From contig NZ_WLYI01000026.1 of NCBI RefSeq assembly GCF_009707515.1, positions 1 to 64,000 of the forward strand: a stretch of 64,000 bases of DNA, in the 5' to 3' direction. Shown piece by piece: positions 8,334 through 16,692 of the stretch; position 1 is the first letter of the stretch, and every line of letters begins with the position of its first letter. The stretch is from Pseudomonas karstica. GTDB taxonomy: Bacteria; Pseudomonadota; Gammaproteobacteria; Pseudomonadales; Pseudomonadaceae. The notes under the pieces were generated by a model. It saw only the letters and a program-made list of their open reading frames with translations, did no database searches and was not told where the DNA came from. The translations under genes and the position numbers were made by a program.

Positions 8334-9374
8334 TCAAGGCGCAGGATTCGGATGATCCTTCTGAATGGCCTCAATCCCTGCCAGCACTTCATCCGACAGT
8401 TTCAGGTCGGCGCTGGCGATGTTGCTGTCCAGTTGCTCCAGCGTCGTGGCCCCAATGATGTTGCTGGTCACAAACGGCTGTTGCGTCACAAACGCCAGTG
8501 CCATCTGCGCGGGATCCAGGCCGTGTTCACGGGCGAGGCCGACGTAACGGCTGCACGCCGCTTCCGACTGTGCATTGAAATAGCGACTGAAGCGGCTATA
8601 GAGGCTCAGCCGACCTTTTGGCGGGCGGGCACCCCCTTCGTATTTGCCGCTCAGCATGCCGAATGCCAACGGTGAGTAAGCCAGCAGGCCGCATTGTTCA
8701 CGGATTGCGATTTCCGCCAGGCCCACTTCAAAACTGCGGTTGAGCAGGTTATAGGGGTTCTGGATCGACACGGCGCGAGTCCAGCCACGCGCTTGGGCCA
8801 GGGCCAGGAACTTCATGGTGGCCCATGGGGTTTCATTGGACAGGCCAATGTGGCGGATCTTGCCTGCCCTGACTTGCTCGTCCAGGGCTTCGAGGGTTTC
8901 CTCCAGTGGCGTCAGGTCTTCTTCGGCCTTGTGCTTGTAGCCAAGCTGCCCGAAGAAGTTGGTGCTGCGCTCCGGCCAGTGCAACTGGTAGAGGTCGATC
9001 CAGTCGGTCTGCAGGCGCTTGAGGCTGGCGTCCAGGGCGTCGACGATGTGCTTGCGGTTGTGTTTGAGCTGGCCGTCGCGGATGTAGTCGATGGTGTTGC
9101 CGGGGCCGGCGATCTTGCTGGCGAGGATCCAGTCGGCACGGTCGCCGCGGCTTTTGAAGTAATTGCCGATATAGCGCTCGGTGGTGGCGTAGGTATCTGC
9201 CTTGGGTGGCACTGGGTACATTTCTGCCGTATCGAGGAAGTTGATCCCCGCAGCCTTGGCCCGTTCAATCTGTGCGAAGGCCTCTGCCTCGCTGTTCTGC
9301 TCGCCCCAGGTCATGGTCCCGAGACAGATCGAACTCACATTCAGATCGGTCCGGCCCAGTTGTCGATAATCCAT
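8334..9374 (-). CDS. tas: Aldo-keto reductase, Tas family
   Basis: 346 residues from ATG 9374 (MDYRQLGRTDL); an upstream in-frame ATG at 9398 is less likely. The TIM-barrel reductase motifs are present: LGTMTWGEQNSEAEA, FLDTAEMYPVPP (Asp/Tyr of the catalytic tetrad), ILASKIAG (Lys), LYQLHWPER (His) and the NADPH-binding IGATTLEQL. It tracks E. coli Tas along its length. The family reduces carbonyls with NADPH; Tas can complement prephenate dehydrogenase loss in E. coli, but the physiological substrate is unclear. It is transcribed away from rplM. Confidence 0.87.
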   Translation of the reverse strand: MDYRQLGRTDLNVSSICLGTMTWGEQNSEAEAFAQIERAKAAGINFLDTAEMYPVPPKADTYATTERYIGNYFKSRGDRADWILASKIAGPGNTIDYIRDGQLKHNRKHIVDALDASLKRLQTDWIDLYQLHWPERSTNFFGQLGYKHKAEEDLTPLEETLEALDEQVRAGKIRHIGLSNETPWATMKFLALAQARGWTRAVSIQNPYNLLNRSFEVGLAEIAIREQCGLLAYSPLAFGMLSGKYEGGARPPKGRLSLYSRFSRYFNAQSEAACSRYVGLAREHGLDPAQMALAFVTQQPFVTSNIIGATTLEQLDSNIASADLKLSDEVLAGIEAIQKDHPNPAP

Positions 9375-9544
9375 CGGGTGCTCCTTCGGGGAAAACAATC
9401 ATAAAAGCAGGTTGAATTTTTTTTCGCAATCTGCATAATTGCCCACCTCTTTCTGCAGTGGAAGTGATGCGCCGCCTGCCGAAGAATCTTGCCGTTGAAC
9501 GGACGCGCTGACCCGAGCCCCCGATAGCGTCTGTATCCGGCTGC

Positions 9545-9580
9545 CTTTGACTTGTCAAAGTACGCACTATTCAGTAAGAT
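9545..9580 (+). promoter_or_regulatory. Predicted sigma-70 promoter of rplM-rpsI with overlapping palindrome
   Basis: -35 TTGTCA (9552-9557) and -10 TAAGAT (9575-9580) are 17 nt apart, 42 nt before the rplM ATG. The -35 lies inside the 16-bp palindrome CTTTGACTTGTCAAAG (9545-9560), a possible operator. Confidence 0.55.
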
Positions 9581-9622
9581 CCGCCGTCTAATTTACAGGG
9601 CGGCCCCTGAGGCTATTAAAGA

Positions 9623-10051
9623 ATGACAACTTTTACTGCAAAACCGGAAACAGTTCAGCGCGACTGGTTTGTCGTCGACGCCGCTGGTCAGACCCTGGGT
9701 CGTCTGGCCACTGAAGTCGCCAGCCGTCTGCGCGGCAAGCACAAGCCTGAGTACACTCCTCACGTTGATACCGGTGACTACATTGTCATCATCAACGCTG
9801 AGCAGGTTCGTGTAACCGGCAACAAAGCCCAAGACAAAATGTACTACCGTCACTCCGGTTTCCCAGGCGGTATCAAGTCTTCCAACTTTGAAGGCCTGAT
9901 TGCCAAGAAGCCTGAAGCCCCGATCGAAATCGCGGTTAAAGGTATGCTGCCGAAGGGCCCACTGGGTCGCGACATGTATCGCAAGCTGAAAGTCTATGCG
10001 GGCGCTGCTCACCCTCATGCTGCTCAGCAGCCCCAAGAACTGAAGTTTTAA
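9623..10051 (+). CDS. rplM: 50S ribosomal protein L13 (uL13)
   Basis: 142 residues, the exact family size. It opens with [20 protein letters not shown] and contains the L13 signature region ([21 protein letters not shown] near the C-terminus, shown here in part: LGRDMYRKL). It is an early-assembling large-subunit protein that binds 23S rRNA. It is 14 nt upstream of rpsI, the near-universal L13-S9 operon. Confidence 0.98.
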   Translation: MTTFTAKPETVQRDWFVVDAAGQTLGRLATEVASRLRGKHKPEYTPHVDTGDYIVIINAEQVRVTGNKAQDKMYYRHSGFPGGIKSSNFEGLIAKKPEAPIEIAVKGMLPKGPLGRDMYRKLKVYAGAAHPHAAQQPQELKF

Positions 10052-10065
10052 CGGAATAGTTCATT

Positions 10066-10458
10066 ATGTCGGCGACTCAAAATTACGGCACTGGCCGTCG
10101 CAAAACCGCAACCGCACGCGTTTTCCTGCGTCCGGGCACTGGTAACATCTCGATCAACAACCGCACTCTGGAAAATTTCTTCGGTCGCGAAACTGCCCGT
10201 ATGGTAGTTCGTCAGCCGCTGGAATTGACCGAGACTGTTGAAAAGTTCGACATCTACGTCACCGTTATCGGTGGCGGTGTAAGTGGTCAAGCTGGCGCAA
10301 TCCGCCACGGCATCACTCGCGCTCTGATGCAGTACGACGAAACCCTGCGTGGCGCTCTGCGCAAAGCTGGCTTCGTTACTCGCGATGCTCGTGAAGTTGA
10401 ACGTAAGAAAGTTGGTCTGCGTAAAGCGCGTAAGCGTCCGCAGTACTCGAAGCGTTAA
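10066..10458 (+). CDS. rpsI: 30S ribosomal protein S9 (uS9)
   Basis: 130 residues, standard length. It starts [20 protein letters not shown] and ends KRPQYSKR, the basic tail that reaches the P-site tRNA anticodon. It is second in the rplM-rpsI operon and is followed by a strong terminator. Confidence 0.98.
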   Translation: MSATQNYGTGRRKTATARVFLRPGTGNISINNRTLENFFGRETARMVVRQPLELTETVEKFDIYVTVIGGGVSGQAGAIRHGITRALMQYDETLRGALRKAGFVTRDAREVERKKVGLRKARKRPQYSKR

Positions 10459-10476
10459 TTCGCTTTTACGTTTCAG

Positions 10477-10513
10477 AAAACGCCCAGCCTCCTCACGGAG
10501 CTGGGCGTTTTTT
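10477..10513 (+). terminator. Rho-independent terminator after rpsI
   Basis: Stem AAAACGCCCAGC / GCTGGGCGTTTT with a 9-nt loop and a following T run, 18 nt past the rpsI stop. Confidence 0.92.
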
Positions 10514-10552
10514 ATTGCCTGCTGTTTATAGGTAATTTTTTGCTGAGACAAC

Positions 10553-10613
10553 TTGCCACATCTGTAGACCCCCTATACTGCAAGGCTTAGAGCTTGGGCT
10601 GGGGGTAATTACC
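10553..10613 (+). promoter_or_regulatory. Candidate petABC promoter and palindrome in the leader
   Basis: In the 267-nt rpsI-petA gap a TTGCCA / TATACT pair (10553-10558, 10574-10579) has a short 15-nt spacer, so the promoter is only tentative. Downstream is the palindrome GGTAATTACC (10604-10613), a possible operator. The implied leader would be about 140 nt. Confidence 0.35.
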
Positions 10614-10725
10614 TTGTCAGAGGTGGGGCTTTTCATTACCATTCGGCAAAATTTTTATAAGTTCAGATTTAACACTTAGTAGACGCCTGATTTAACAGGC
10701 CACAAAGCTGATGGGAGAGGACTGA

Positions 10726-11319
10726 ATGAGCAATGACGGCGTGAATGCAGGCCGGCGTCGCTTCTTGGTAGCAGCCACATCCGTGGTGGGTGCTGCAGGA
10801 GCGGTGGGGGCTGCGGTCCCGTTCGTGGGGTCATGGTTTCCCAGTGCCAAGGCGAAAGCCGCAGGTGCACCGGTGAAGGTGAATGTCAGCAAGATCGAGC
10901 CAGGTCAGCAGATGATTGCTGAGTGGCGCGGCCAGCCAGTATTCATCGTTCGTCGTACCGAGGAAATCCTGGGGAATCTGAAGAAGATTGAAGGCCAGTT
11001 GTCTGACCCCAAATCTGAGAATTCCGACCAGCCCGCCTACGCCCAAAACGAAGTGCGCTCGATCAAGCCAGAGATTCTTCTGCTGGTCGGTCTCTGTACC
11101 CACCTGGGTTGCTCGCCTACCTTTCGTCCGGAGGTGGCACCTGTTGATCTGGGCAAGGACTGGGTCGGTGGTTATTTCTGCCCCTGCCATGGTTCCCACT
11201 ACGATCTGGCGGGTCGCGTCTACAAGTCTCAGCCTGCGCCATTGAACCTGCCGGTCCCACCGCATAACTACGAATCTGACGACGTTATTGTCATTGGTGT
11301 CGATAAGGAGAGCGCGTGA
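10726..11319 (+). CDS. petA: Ubiquinol-cytochrome c reductase iron-sulfur (Rieske) subunit
   Basis: 197 residues. A twin-arginine motif (RRRFL, 10-14) before a hydrophobic segment indicates Tat-dependent export with the anchor retained. The [2Fe-2S] ligands are in CTHLGC (124-129) and CPCHGS (152-157). It accepts an electron from ubiquinol and passes it to cytochrome c1 in the bc1 complex. A good Shine-Dalgarno (GGGAGAGGA) precedes the ATG. Its TGA overlaps the petB ATG, indicating translational coupling. Confidence 0.97.
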   Translation: MSNDGVNAGRRRFLVAATSVVGAAGAVGAAVPFVGSWFPSAKAKAAGAPVKVNVSKIEPGQQMIAEWRGQPVFIVRRTEEILGNLKKIEGQLSDPKSENSDQPAYAQNEVRSIKPEILLLVGLCTHLGCSPTFRPEVAPVDLGKDWVGGYFCPCHGSHYDLAGRVYKSQPAPLNLPVPPHNYESDDVIVIGVDKESA

Positions 11320-12530
11320 TGAGCAAGATCATGGATTGGGTTGATGCACGCTTCCCTGCCACTAAAATGTGGGAAGACCATCTCAGCAAGTATTACGCGC
11401 CAAAGAACTTCAACTTCTTCTACTTCTTTGGCTCCCTGGCCCTGCTGGTACTGGTCAACCAGATCGTTACCGGTGTCTGGCTGACCATGAGCTACACCCC
11501 GTCGGCGGAAGAGGCTTTTGCGTCTGTCGAAGGCATCATGCGCGATGTCAATCATGGCGCTATCTTGCGTCTGCTTCATGCCGTTGGCGCTTCGATGTTC
11601 TTCATCGTGGTCTATCTGCACATGTTCCGTGGCTTGCTCTACGGTTCGTACCAGAAGCCCCGTGAGCTGGTGTGGGTGTTCGGCATGCTGATCTACCTGG
11701 CGCTGATGGCAGAGGCCTTCATGGGCTACCTGCTGCCGTGGGGGCAGATGTCTTACTGGGGGGCCCAGGTGATTATCTCGCTGTTTGGTGCCATCCCGGT
11801 CATCGGCAACGACCTGACCCAGTGGATCCGTGGTGACTACCTGATTTCCGGTATCACCCTGAACCGCTTCTTCGCCTTGCATGTGGTGGCCTTGCCGATC
11901 GTTATTCTCGGCCTGGTGGTATTGCACGTCCTGGCGCTGCATGAAGTCGGGTCAAACAACCCGGACGGTGTAGACATCAAAAAACACAAGGACGAGAACG
12001 GCGTACCGTTGGACGGCATTGCCTTCCACCCGTACTACACCGTGAAAGATATCGTCGGCGTGGTGGTGTTCCTCTTCATCTTCTGCTCGATCGTGTTCTT
12101 TTTCCCGGAGATGGGCGGTTATTTCCTTGAGAAGCCGAACTTTGAGCAGGCGAACGCCTTCAAGACGCCGGAACACATTGCCCCGGTCTGGTACTTCACT
12201 CCGTTCTACGCCATTTTGCGGGCAATCCCCGACAAACTCATGGGCGTTATCGCCATGGGTGCAGCCATTGCTGTGCTGTTCGTCCTGCCGTGGCTCGACC
12301 GTAGTCCGGTCAAGTCCATGCGTTACAAGGGCTGGATGAGCAAGATCTGGCTGTGGGTGTTTTGTATTTCGTTCGTGATTCTGGGCGTACTGGGCGTATT
12401 GGCGCCGACCCCTGGGCGCACGCTGCTGTCGCAGGTCTGCACCTTCCTGTACTTCGCCTACTTCATTCTGATGCCGTTCTATACCAGGCTCGAGAAGACC
12501 AAACCGGTTCCGGAAAGGGTGACTGGCTGA
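11319..12530 (+). CDS. petB: Ubiquinol-cytochrome c reductase cytochrome b subunit
   Basis: 403 residues from ATG 11319, which overlaps the petA stop (ATGA); a GTG one codon earlier is possible. It has eight or more membrane helices, paired heme-ligand histidines in the second and fourth spans (LLHAVGASMFF, RFFALHVVALP) and the Qo-site PEW-like segment (PVWYFTPFYAILRAIPDK, key part PVWYF). It binds hemes bL and bH and catalyses the Q cycle. Its stop overlaps petC by one base. Confidence 0.97.
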   Translation: MSKIMDWVDARFPATKMWEDHLSKYYAPKNFNFFYFFGSLALLVLVNQIVTGVWLTMSYTPSAEEAFASVEGIMRDVNHGAILRLLHAVGASMFFIVVYLHMFRGLLYGSYQKPRELVWVFGMLIYLALMAEAFMGYLLPWGQMSYWGAQVIISLFGAIPVIGNDLTQWIRGDYLISGITLNRFFALHVVALPIVILGLVVLHVLALHEVGSNNPDGVDIKKHKDENGVPLDGIAFHPYYTVKDIVGVVVFLFIFCSIVFFFPEMGGYFLEKPNFEQANAFKTPEHIAPVWYFTPFYAILRAIPDKLMGVIAMGAAIAVLFVLPWLDRSPVKSMRYKGWMSKIWLWVFCISFVILGVLGVLAPTPGRTLLSQVCTFLYFAYFILMPFYTRLEKTKPVPERVTG

Positions 12531-13309
12531 TGAAAAAATTATTCGTTGCATTGATTCTTGCGGCTCTGCCGGTACTGTCCTTTGCGGCCGAACATGGGCT
12601 GGAACTGGAAAAAGTCGATATCGACGTTTCTGACAAGGCCGCCATGCAAGACGGCGCACGTACCTTCGCCAACTACTGCATGGGCTGCCATAGCGCCAAG
12701 TTCCAGCGTTATGAGCGGGTTGCCGATGACTTGGGCATTCCCCATGAGGTGATGCTCAGCAACCTGGTGTTCACCGACGCGAAGATCGGCGACCACATGA
12801 ACATTGGCATGCAGCCCGTGGATGCCAAGGCCTGGTTCGGGGCAGCGCCGCCCGACTTGACCCTGGTGGCCCGCGTGCGCGGCACCGATTGGCTCTACGG
12901 TTACCTGAAATCCTTCTACGAAGACCCGGCGCGTCCTTGGGGCGTGAACAACAAGGTATTTCCGAATGTCGGCATGCCTAATGTTCTGGTCGGCTTGCAG
13001 GGTCGCCAAGTGGTAGGATGCAAGCAGGTTCAGGTTGTTGAGAACGGCAAGAAGCAATATGACCCGTTGACCGGTACGCCGCTGACTCATGAAGCGTGCG
13101 ATCAACTGACCATAGTGCCGAAAACCGGTACGCTGAACGAAGAGCAGTTCGACGAGAAGGTCAAGAACCTGGTGACCTTCCTGGCCTATTCGGCCAACCC
13201 GGTGAAACTGCAGCATCAGCGCATTGGTACCTATGTATTGCTGTACCTGGCTTTCTTCTTCGTGTTCGCTTACTTGCTCAAGCGCGAATACTGGAAGGAT
13301 GTGCATTGA
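12530..13309 (+). CDS. petC: Cytochrome c1 subunit of the bc1 complex
   Basis: 259 residues from ATG 12530, overlapping the petB stop (TGATG). A Sec signal peptide (about 1-19, ending SFAAE) is followed by heme c motif CMGCH (50-54). A distal Met in the GMPNVLVGLQG region may serve as sixth ligand, and a C-terminal membrane anchor (about 235-252) is followed by a Lys/Arg stop-transfer. It shuttles electrons from the Rieske protein to soluble cytochrome c. It is the last gene of petABC. Confidence 0.97.
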   Translation: MKKLFVALILAALPVLSFAAEHGLELEKVDIDVSDKAAMQDGARTFANYCMGCHSAKFQRYERVADDLGIPHEVMLSNLVFTDAKIGDHMNIGMQPVDAKAWFGAAPPDLTLVARVRGTDWLYGYLKSFYEDPARPWGVNNKVFPNVGMPNVLVGLQGRQVVGCKQVQVVENGKKQYDPLTGTPLTHEACDQLTIVPKTGTLNEEQFDEKVKNLVTFLAYSANPVKLQHQRIGTYVLLYLAFFFVFAYLLKREYWKDVH

Positions 13310-13338
13310 TCCAACCGTAAGCAATTGCTGTTAATCTT

Positions 13339-13421
13339 GCGCGCCCAGCGGCATCTCTGAACAGGTAACGGTCTGGTTGATCCAGGCGTTACGGAGATGC
13401 TCACTGGGCGCGCTCGTTTTT
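13339..13421 (+). terminator. Long nested hairpin with T-tract between petC and sspA
   Basis: Four consecutive complementary segments nest within one another: GCGCGCCCAG/CTGGGCGCGC (13339-13348 with 13404-13413), GCATCTC/GAGATGC (13351-13357 with 13394-13400), GTAACG/CGTTAC (13365-13370 with 13387-13392) and CTGG/CCAG (13373-13376 with 13382-13385). TCGTTTTT follows. A competing small hairpin CGCTC/GAGCG spans 13411-13426. It is at least the petABC terminator, and could also be a structured sspA leader or small RNA. Confidence 0.7.
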
Positions 13422-13459
13422 GAGCGTTTCGATAATTTCAACAAGCGAGGAGGACCGCC

Positions 13460-14077
13460 ATGGGCGTGACCAACCGGTTGGCCTGTTACTCCGACCCCGC
13501 CGACCACTATTCCCACCGAGTACGCATCGTACTCGCAGAGAAGGGTGTCAGCGCCGAGATCATCAGTGTGGAGGCGGGCCGTCAGCCGCCGAAACTGATC
13601 GAAGTGAACCCTTACGGCAGCTTGCCCACCCTGGTCGATCGTGACCTGGCGTTGTGGGAGTCAACCGTGGTGATGGAATATCTGGATGAGCGTTACCCAC
13701 ATCCGCCTTTGCTACCGGTGTATCCGGTGGCGCGTGCCAACAGCCGTCTGCTGATCCACCGGATTCAGCGTGACTGGTGTGGCCTGGTTGACGTGATTCT
13801 GGATTCGCGTAGCAAAGAAGCTGCCCGCGTTCAGGCTCGAAAGGAACTGCGCGAAAGCCTGACCGGTGTTTCGCCGTTATTCGCCGACAAACCTTTTTTC
13901 CTCAGCGAGGAACAAAGTCTGGTGGATTGCTGCCTACTACCCATACTCTGGCGCTTGCCGATTCTGGGCATTGAACTGCCGCGGCCTGCCAAGCCGCTGC
14001 TTGATTATATGGAGCGCCAGTTTGCGCGTGAGGCTTTCCAGGCGAGTTTGTCTGGCGTCGAACGTGATATGCGCTAA
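13460..14077 (+). CDS. sspA: Stringent starvation protein A (GST-fold RNA polymerase-associated)
   Basis: 205 residues with a thioredoxin/GST N-terminal domain ([37 protein letters not shown]) and a helical C-terminal domain. SspA binds RNA polymerase and affects stationary-phase, acid-stress and virulence transcription, with no glutathione transferase activity. The Shine-Dalgarno AGGAGGA precedes ATG 13460. sspB follows after 12 nt, the standard pair downstream of petABC. Confidence 0.94.
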   Translation: MGVTNRLACYSDPADHYSHRVRIVLAEKGVSAEIISVEAGRQPPKLIEVNPYGSLPTLVDRDLALWESTVVMEYLDERYPHPPLLPVYPVARANSRLLIHRIQRDWCGLVDVILDSRSKEAARVQARKELRESLTGVSPLFADKPFFLSEEQSLVDCCLLPILWRLPILGIELPRPAKPLLDYMERQFAREAFQASLSGVERDMR

Positions 14078-14089
14078 AAGGAGCCGCTA

Positions 14090-14506
14090 ATGAACTCCAG
14101 TCGACCTTACTTGGTCCGCGCGCTCTATGAGTGGATTGTGGACAACGATTGCACCCCGCACATGCTGGTCAATTCCGAGTTTCCTGCGGTGCAGGTACCA
14201 CAAGGTTTTGCCAGTGACGGTCAGATCGTTCTGAACGTTTCACCCAGTGCTGTGAGACACCTGCATATGGATAATGAAGCGGTCAGTTTCGAAGGGCGTT
14301 TCGGCGGTGTGCCGCATACGCTGCACGTGCCCATCGGCGCCATCCTGGGGATCTATGCCCGGGAGAACGGCCAGGGTATGGTGTTTGATCTGGAGTCGTC
14401 TCTTGAGGATGGCGACGGGATTGAGCTCGAAGGCGATGATGTGCCGCCACCAGATTCCGAGCCGCCGCGTCCTAGCGGTCGGCCTAGTCTGAAAGTGGTG
14501 AAGTAA
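14090..14506 (+). CDS. sspB: ClpXP protease specificity-enhancing factor SspB
   Basis: 138 residues. The Sm-like tag-binding domain covers about 1-110 (starts SRPYLVRALYEWIVDND) and is followed by an acidic flexible linker and the short C-terminal ClpX-binding module ending LKVVK. It tethers ssrA-tagged substrates to ClpXP. It is co-transcribed with sspA and followed by a terminator. Confidence 0.95.
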   Translation: MNSSRPYLVRALYEWIVDNDCTPHMLVNSEFPAVQVPQGFASDGQIVLNVSPSAVRHLHMDNEAVSFEGRFGGVPHTLHVPIGAILGIYARENGQGMVFDLESSLEDGDGIELEGDDVPPPDSEPPRPSGRPSLKVVK

Positions 14507-14532
14507 CAGATAACTGTCTTCGGGTGGTTGTG

Positions 14533-14566
14533 AAAAATGCCTTGGCTTTGCCGAGGCATTTTTTTG
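14533..14566 (+). terminator. Rho-independent terminator after sspB
   Basis: Stem AAAATGCCT(TGG) / (CCG)AGGCATTTT with a short CTTTG loop and a run of T, 26 nt after the sspB stop. Confidence 0.88.
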
Positions 14567-14614
14567 CGCGGGGAAAACCTGTAGGCCGTGGACGAAAATT
14601 GCAGCAAACAGTGA

Positions 14615-14625
14615 TCGTACAACCA
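14615..14625 (+). promoter_or_regulatory. FadR-type operator upstream of the GntR regulator gene
   Basis: TCGTACAACCA is an exact match to the FadR-subfamily operator pattern TNGTNNNACNA. It lies 40 nt before the regulator start and just upstream of a TATGAT -10-like hexamer (14634-14639), consistent with autoregulation. Related sites cover the kdgD promoter. Confidence 0.55.
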
Positions 14626-14664
14626 CCTTGGGCTATGATGCTTCCTTAGTTCAACGCGAGACAG

Positions 14665-15423
14665 ATGATCGACATGGAAAACGCCAGCAACGCCCTCCGT
14701 CAGCCCCGCAAGCGTCGCAGCCTTGCCCAGGAATTGGTCACGGTGTTGTCGGAGCAAATCCGTGACGGCCAACTCAAGCGTGGCGACAAGTTGCCTACCG
14801 AGTCGGCAATCATGGATGCCCACGGTGTCAGCCGTACCGTCGTACGCGAAGCCATCTCACGATTGCAGGCGGCAGGGCAGGTGGAAACCCGCCATGGCAT
14901 CGGCACCTTCGTGCTGGATACGCCAAGCCCCAGCGGTTTTCGCATCGATCCGGCCACAGTCGTGACTTTGCGTGATGTGCTGGCCATCCTGGAGTTGCGT
15001 ATCAGCCTGGAGGTGGAGTCCGCCGGCCTGGCAGCCCAGCGTCGCAGTGACGAGCAGTTGGCAGGTATGCGCTCTGCCCTCGATGCCCTGAACGAAAGTG
15101 CGGCCCACGCCGGTGATGCGGTGGCATCGGACTTCCAGTTTCACCTGCAGATTGCCCTTTCCACCGGCAACCGCTATTTCACCGACATCATGACCCATCT
15201 GGGTACCAGCATTATCCCGCGTACCCGATTGAACTCAGCGAGCCTGGCCCATGATGACCAACAGCACTACATGAACCGCCTGGGCCGTGAGCATGAGGAA
15301 ATCTACGACGCCATTGCCCGTCAGGATTCGGATGCAGCGCGCGCGGCGATGAGGCTGCACCTGACCAATAGCCGTGAACGGCTGCGTCAGGCGCATGAAG
15401 AGGCGCAGGCGCAGCGGGGTTAA
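14665..15423 (+). CDS. GntR/FadR family regulator, probably of the galactarate/glucarate genes
   Basis: 252 residues. A winged helix-turn-helix (about 18-85: LKRGDKLPTESAIMDAHGVSRTVVREAISRLQAAG, key part TESAIMDAHGVSRTVVREA) is followed by an all-helical FCD ligand-binding domain with metal-type residues (ELR, DFQFHLQIA, REHEEI). FadR-subfamily FCD proteins bind small carboxylates. The following plus-strand genes degrade galactarate, and TNGTNNNACNA sites precede both this gene and kdgD, so that is the likely regulon (inference). Start 14665 is used; ATG 14674 is an alternative. Confidence 0.85.
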   Translation: MIDMENASNALRQPRKRRSLAQELVTVLSEQIRDGQLKRGDKLPTESAIMDAHGVSRTVVREAISRLQAAGQVETRHGIGTFVLDTPSPSGFRIDPATVVTLRDVLAILELRISLEVESAGLAAQRRSDEQLAGMRSALDALNESAAHAGDAVASDFQFHLQIALSTGNRYFTDIMTHLGTSIIPRTRLNSASLAHDDQQHYMNRLGREHEEIYDAIARQDSDAARAAMRLHLTNSRERLRQAHEEAQAQRG

Positions 15424-15446
15424 ATGTGTAAGCGCGGCAGGCCCTG

Positions 15447-15470
15447 TGTGGGAGCTCGAGAGCTCCCACA
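15447..15470. repeat. TGTGGGAGC-type palindrome (REP-like) between convergent genes
   Basis: TGTGGGAGCTC / GAGCTCCCACA with a 2-nt centre, between the regulator stop and the phospholipase-like stop. TGTGGGAGC is the usual core of Pseudomonas REP elements, and the hairpin may terminate both convergent genes. Confidence 0.7.
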
Positions 15471-15499
15471 TTTGATCTTTGTTTAAGTGTCGCGCTCGC

Positions 15500-16654
15500 T
15501 TAACTGGCTGGCGTATTCGGCTTGTAGTCCTTGAGCAACCAATACGTACTCCAGCCCCACCAGTCGTTGGTCCACTGCTTGTCGTTGAGGTTACTGACGT
15601 CTTGGCGGCGTAGCACCTTGTCACCCTCGGCCTTGAATAACGGTGAAAAGTTATTGCCCGGGTTTTGCGCGGCATTCAGGTCCGGTACGTAGAGCGGGGC
15701 CCTGAAGTTGGCCGGGGAGGGCGCGATACCGCTGATGAACGTCTCGAAGATCTCGTCTGCTGAAGCCTGTACCGCACGCTTGACCTGGACCCGGTTAGCG
15801 CTGTCGTTGGTATCGAAATAGCGTTTATCACCGTAGGCATGCCATTGATCGCCCAAGGCGTTGCGCACGTTGAGCCCGAACTTGCTGTCTTCGTCGTGCA
15901 TGAAGCGGCTGATCAGCGAGCCTAGCTCTCCCGGTGTCACCACGGCCGCCAACTGTTTGCGCGGCACACGCAGGTGGCCGGCTGAAAACAAGTCAGTCAA
16001 AAAGTGATCAGCGAAGCTGTTCATGGCGTAGGCCAATTCCAGTTGTTGTTCGCTGCCGCTTTGGCGCGCCACGAGGGCGTGTTGCAGCGCTGCGGTATGC
16101 CCTGCCAGATAAGCCGACAATGCCCACTCACCGAAATGGTCAGCGTTGTCGGCGGCCAATTTCAGGTATCGCCCCAGCGGGACCAGCCCCGACACGGCAC
16201 TGCCGCCGCCGGTGATGCGGTTCCATTCCTCAGACAATGTATCACCTAGGGTGTCGTAGGCTTCATGGGGTTGTTTGCCGTCCTTGATTGCCTGGTTGAC
16301 TGCATTGACCTCCTTTTGCATGACCGCAAGTATCTTGCCGGCTTCCTCTCGTGAAGCTGGCAGTACCGCCAACGAATTGAACGCCGCGATGAATCGCTGC
16401 ACGCGATCGGTTGCCGAGGCAGCATCGCTGATGGGTTGGCCGGGGATGCCATAGAAGTCACCACCCAGGGAGATAATCTGACCGTAGGTCAGGGCCAGGC
16501 CGTTGGGTAAATGCAGCTTTACCTGTCGAGCGGAGATCGCCGGCGCATCGTTGATGAAGCGCAATAGGATGTCGTCGCCGATAGCGGTGTGTTCGCCACC
16601 TTCGAAACGTAAAGAGGGGGTTTTCGAGCGTGTTACCGATTTAAGTTCTGACAT
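15500..16654 (-). CDS. Leaderless zinc-type phospholipase C-like protein
   Basis: 384 residues, no signal peptide and no membrane span. Potential zinc ligands are EHTAIGD (His22, Asp27), ADHFGEWALSAYLAGH (His173, Glu176, His186) and HFLTDLFSAGH (His217, Asp221, His227), the last resembling the zinc-dependent PLC signature. It recalls the leaderless phosphatidylcholine-hydrolysing PLC reported from P. fluorescens (recollection, not checked). The gene points against the sugar-acid genes on both sides. A near-perfect LexA box overlaps its putative -10. RBS AAGGAGC precedes ATG 16654. Lipid substrate and export route are unknown. Confidence 0.65.
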   Translation of the reverse strand: MSELKSVTRSKTPSLRFEGGEHTAIGDDILLRFINDAPAISARQVKLHLPNGLALTYGQIISLGGDFYGIPGQPISDAASATDRVQRFIAAFNSLAVLPASREEAGKILAVMQKEVNAVNQAIKDGKQPHEAYDTLGDTLSEEWNRITGGGSAVSGLVPLGRYLKLAADNADHFGEWALSAYLAGHTAALQHALVARQSGSEQQLELAYAMNSFADHFLTDLFSAGHLRVPRKQLAAVVTPGELGSLISRFMHDEDSKFGLNVRNALGDQWHAYGDKRYFDTNDSANRVQVKRAVQASADEIFETFISGIAPSPANFRAPLYVPDLNAAQNPGNNFSPLFKAEGDKVLRRQDVSNLNDKQWTNDWWGWSTYWLLKDYKPNTPAS

Positions 16655-16692
16655 GTAAGCTCCTTGCTATGTCGTGGAATTTTCCTTTTTAG

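Noticed and set aside
15447-15470. Operator for the GntR regulator at TGTGGGAGCTC
   Set aside because: It does not fit TNGTNNNACNA and lies at the 3' ends of convergent genes. REP-like repeat or terminator is the simpler reading.
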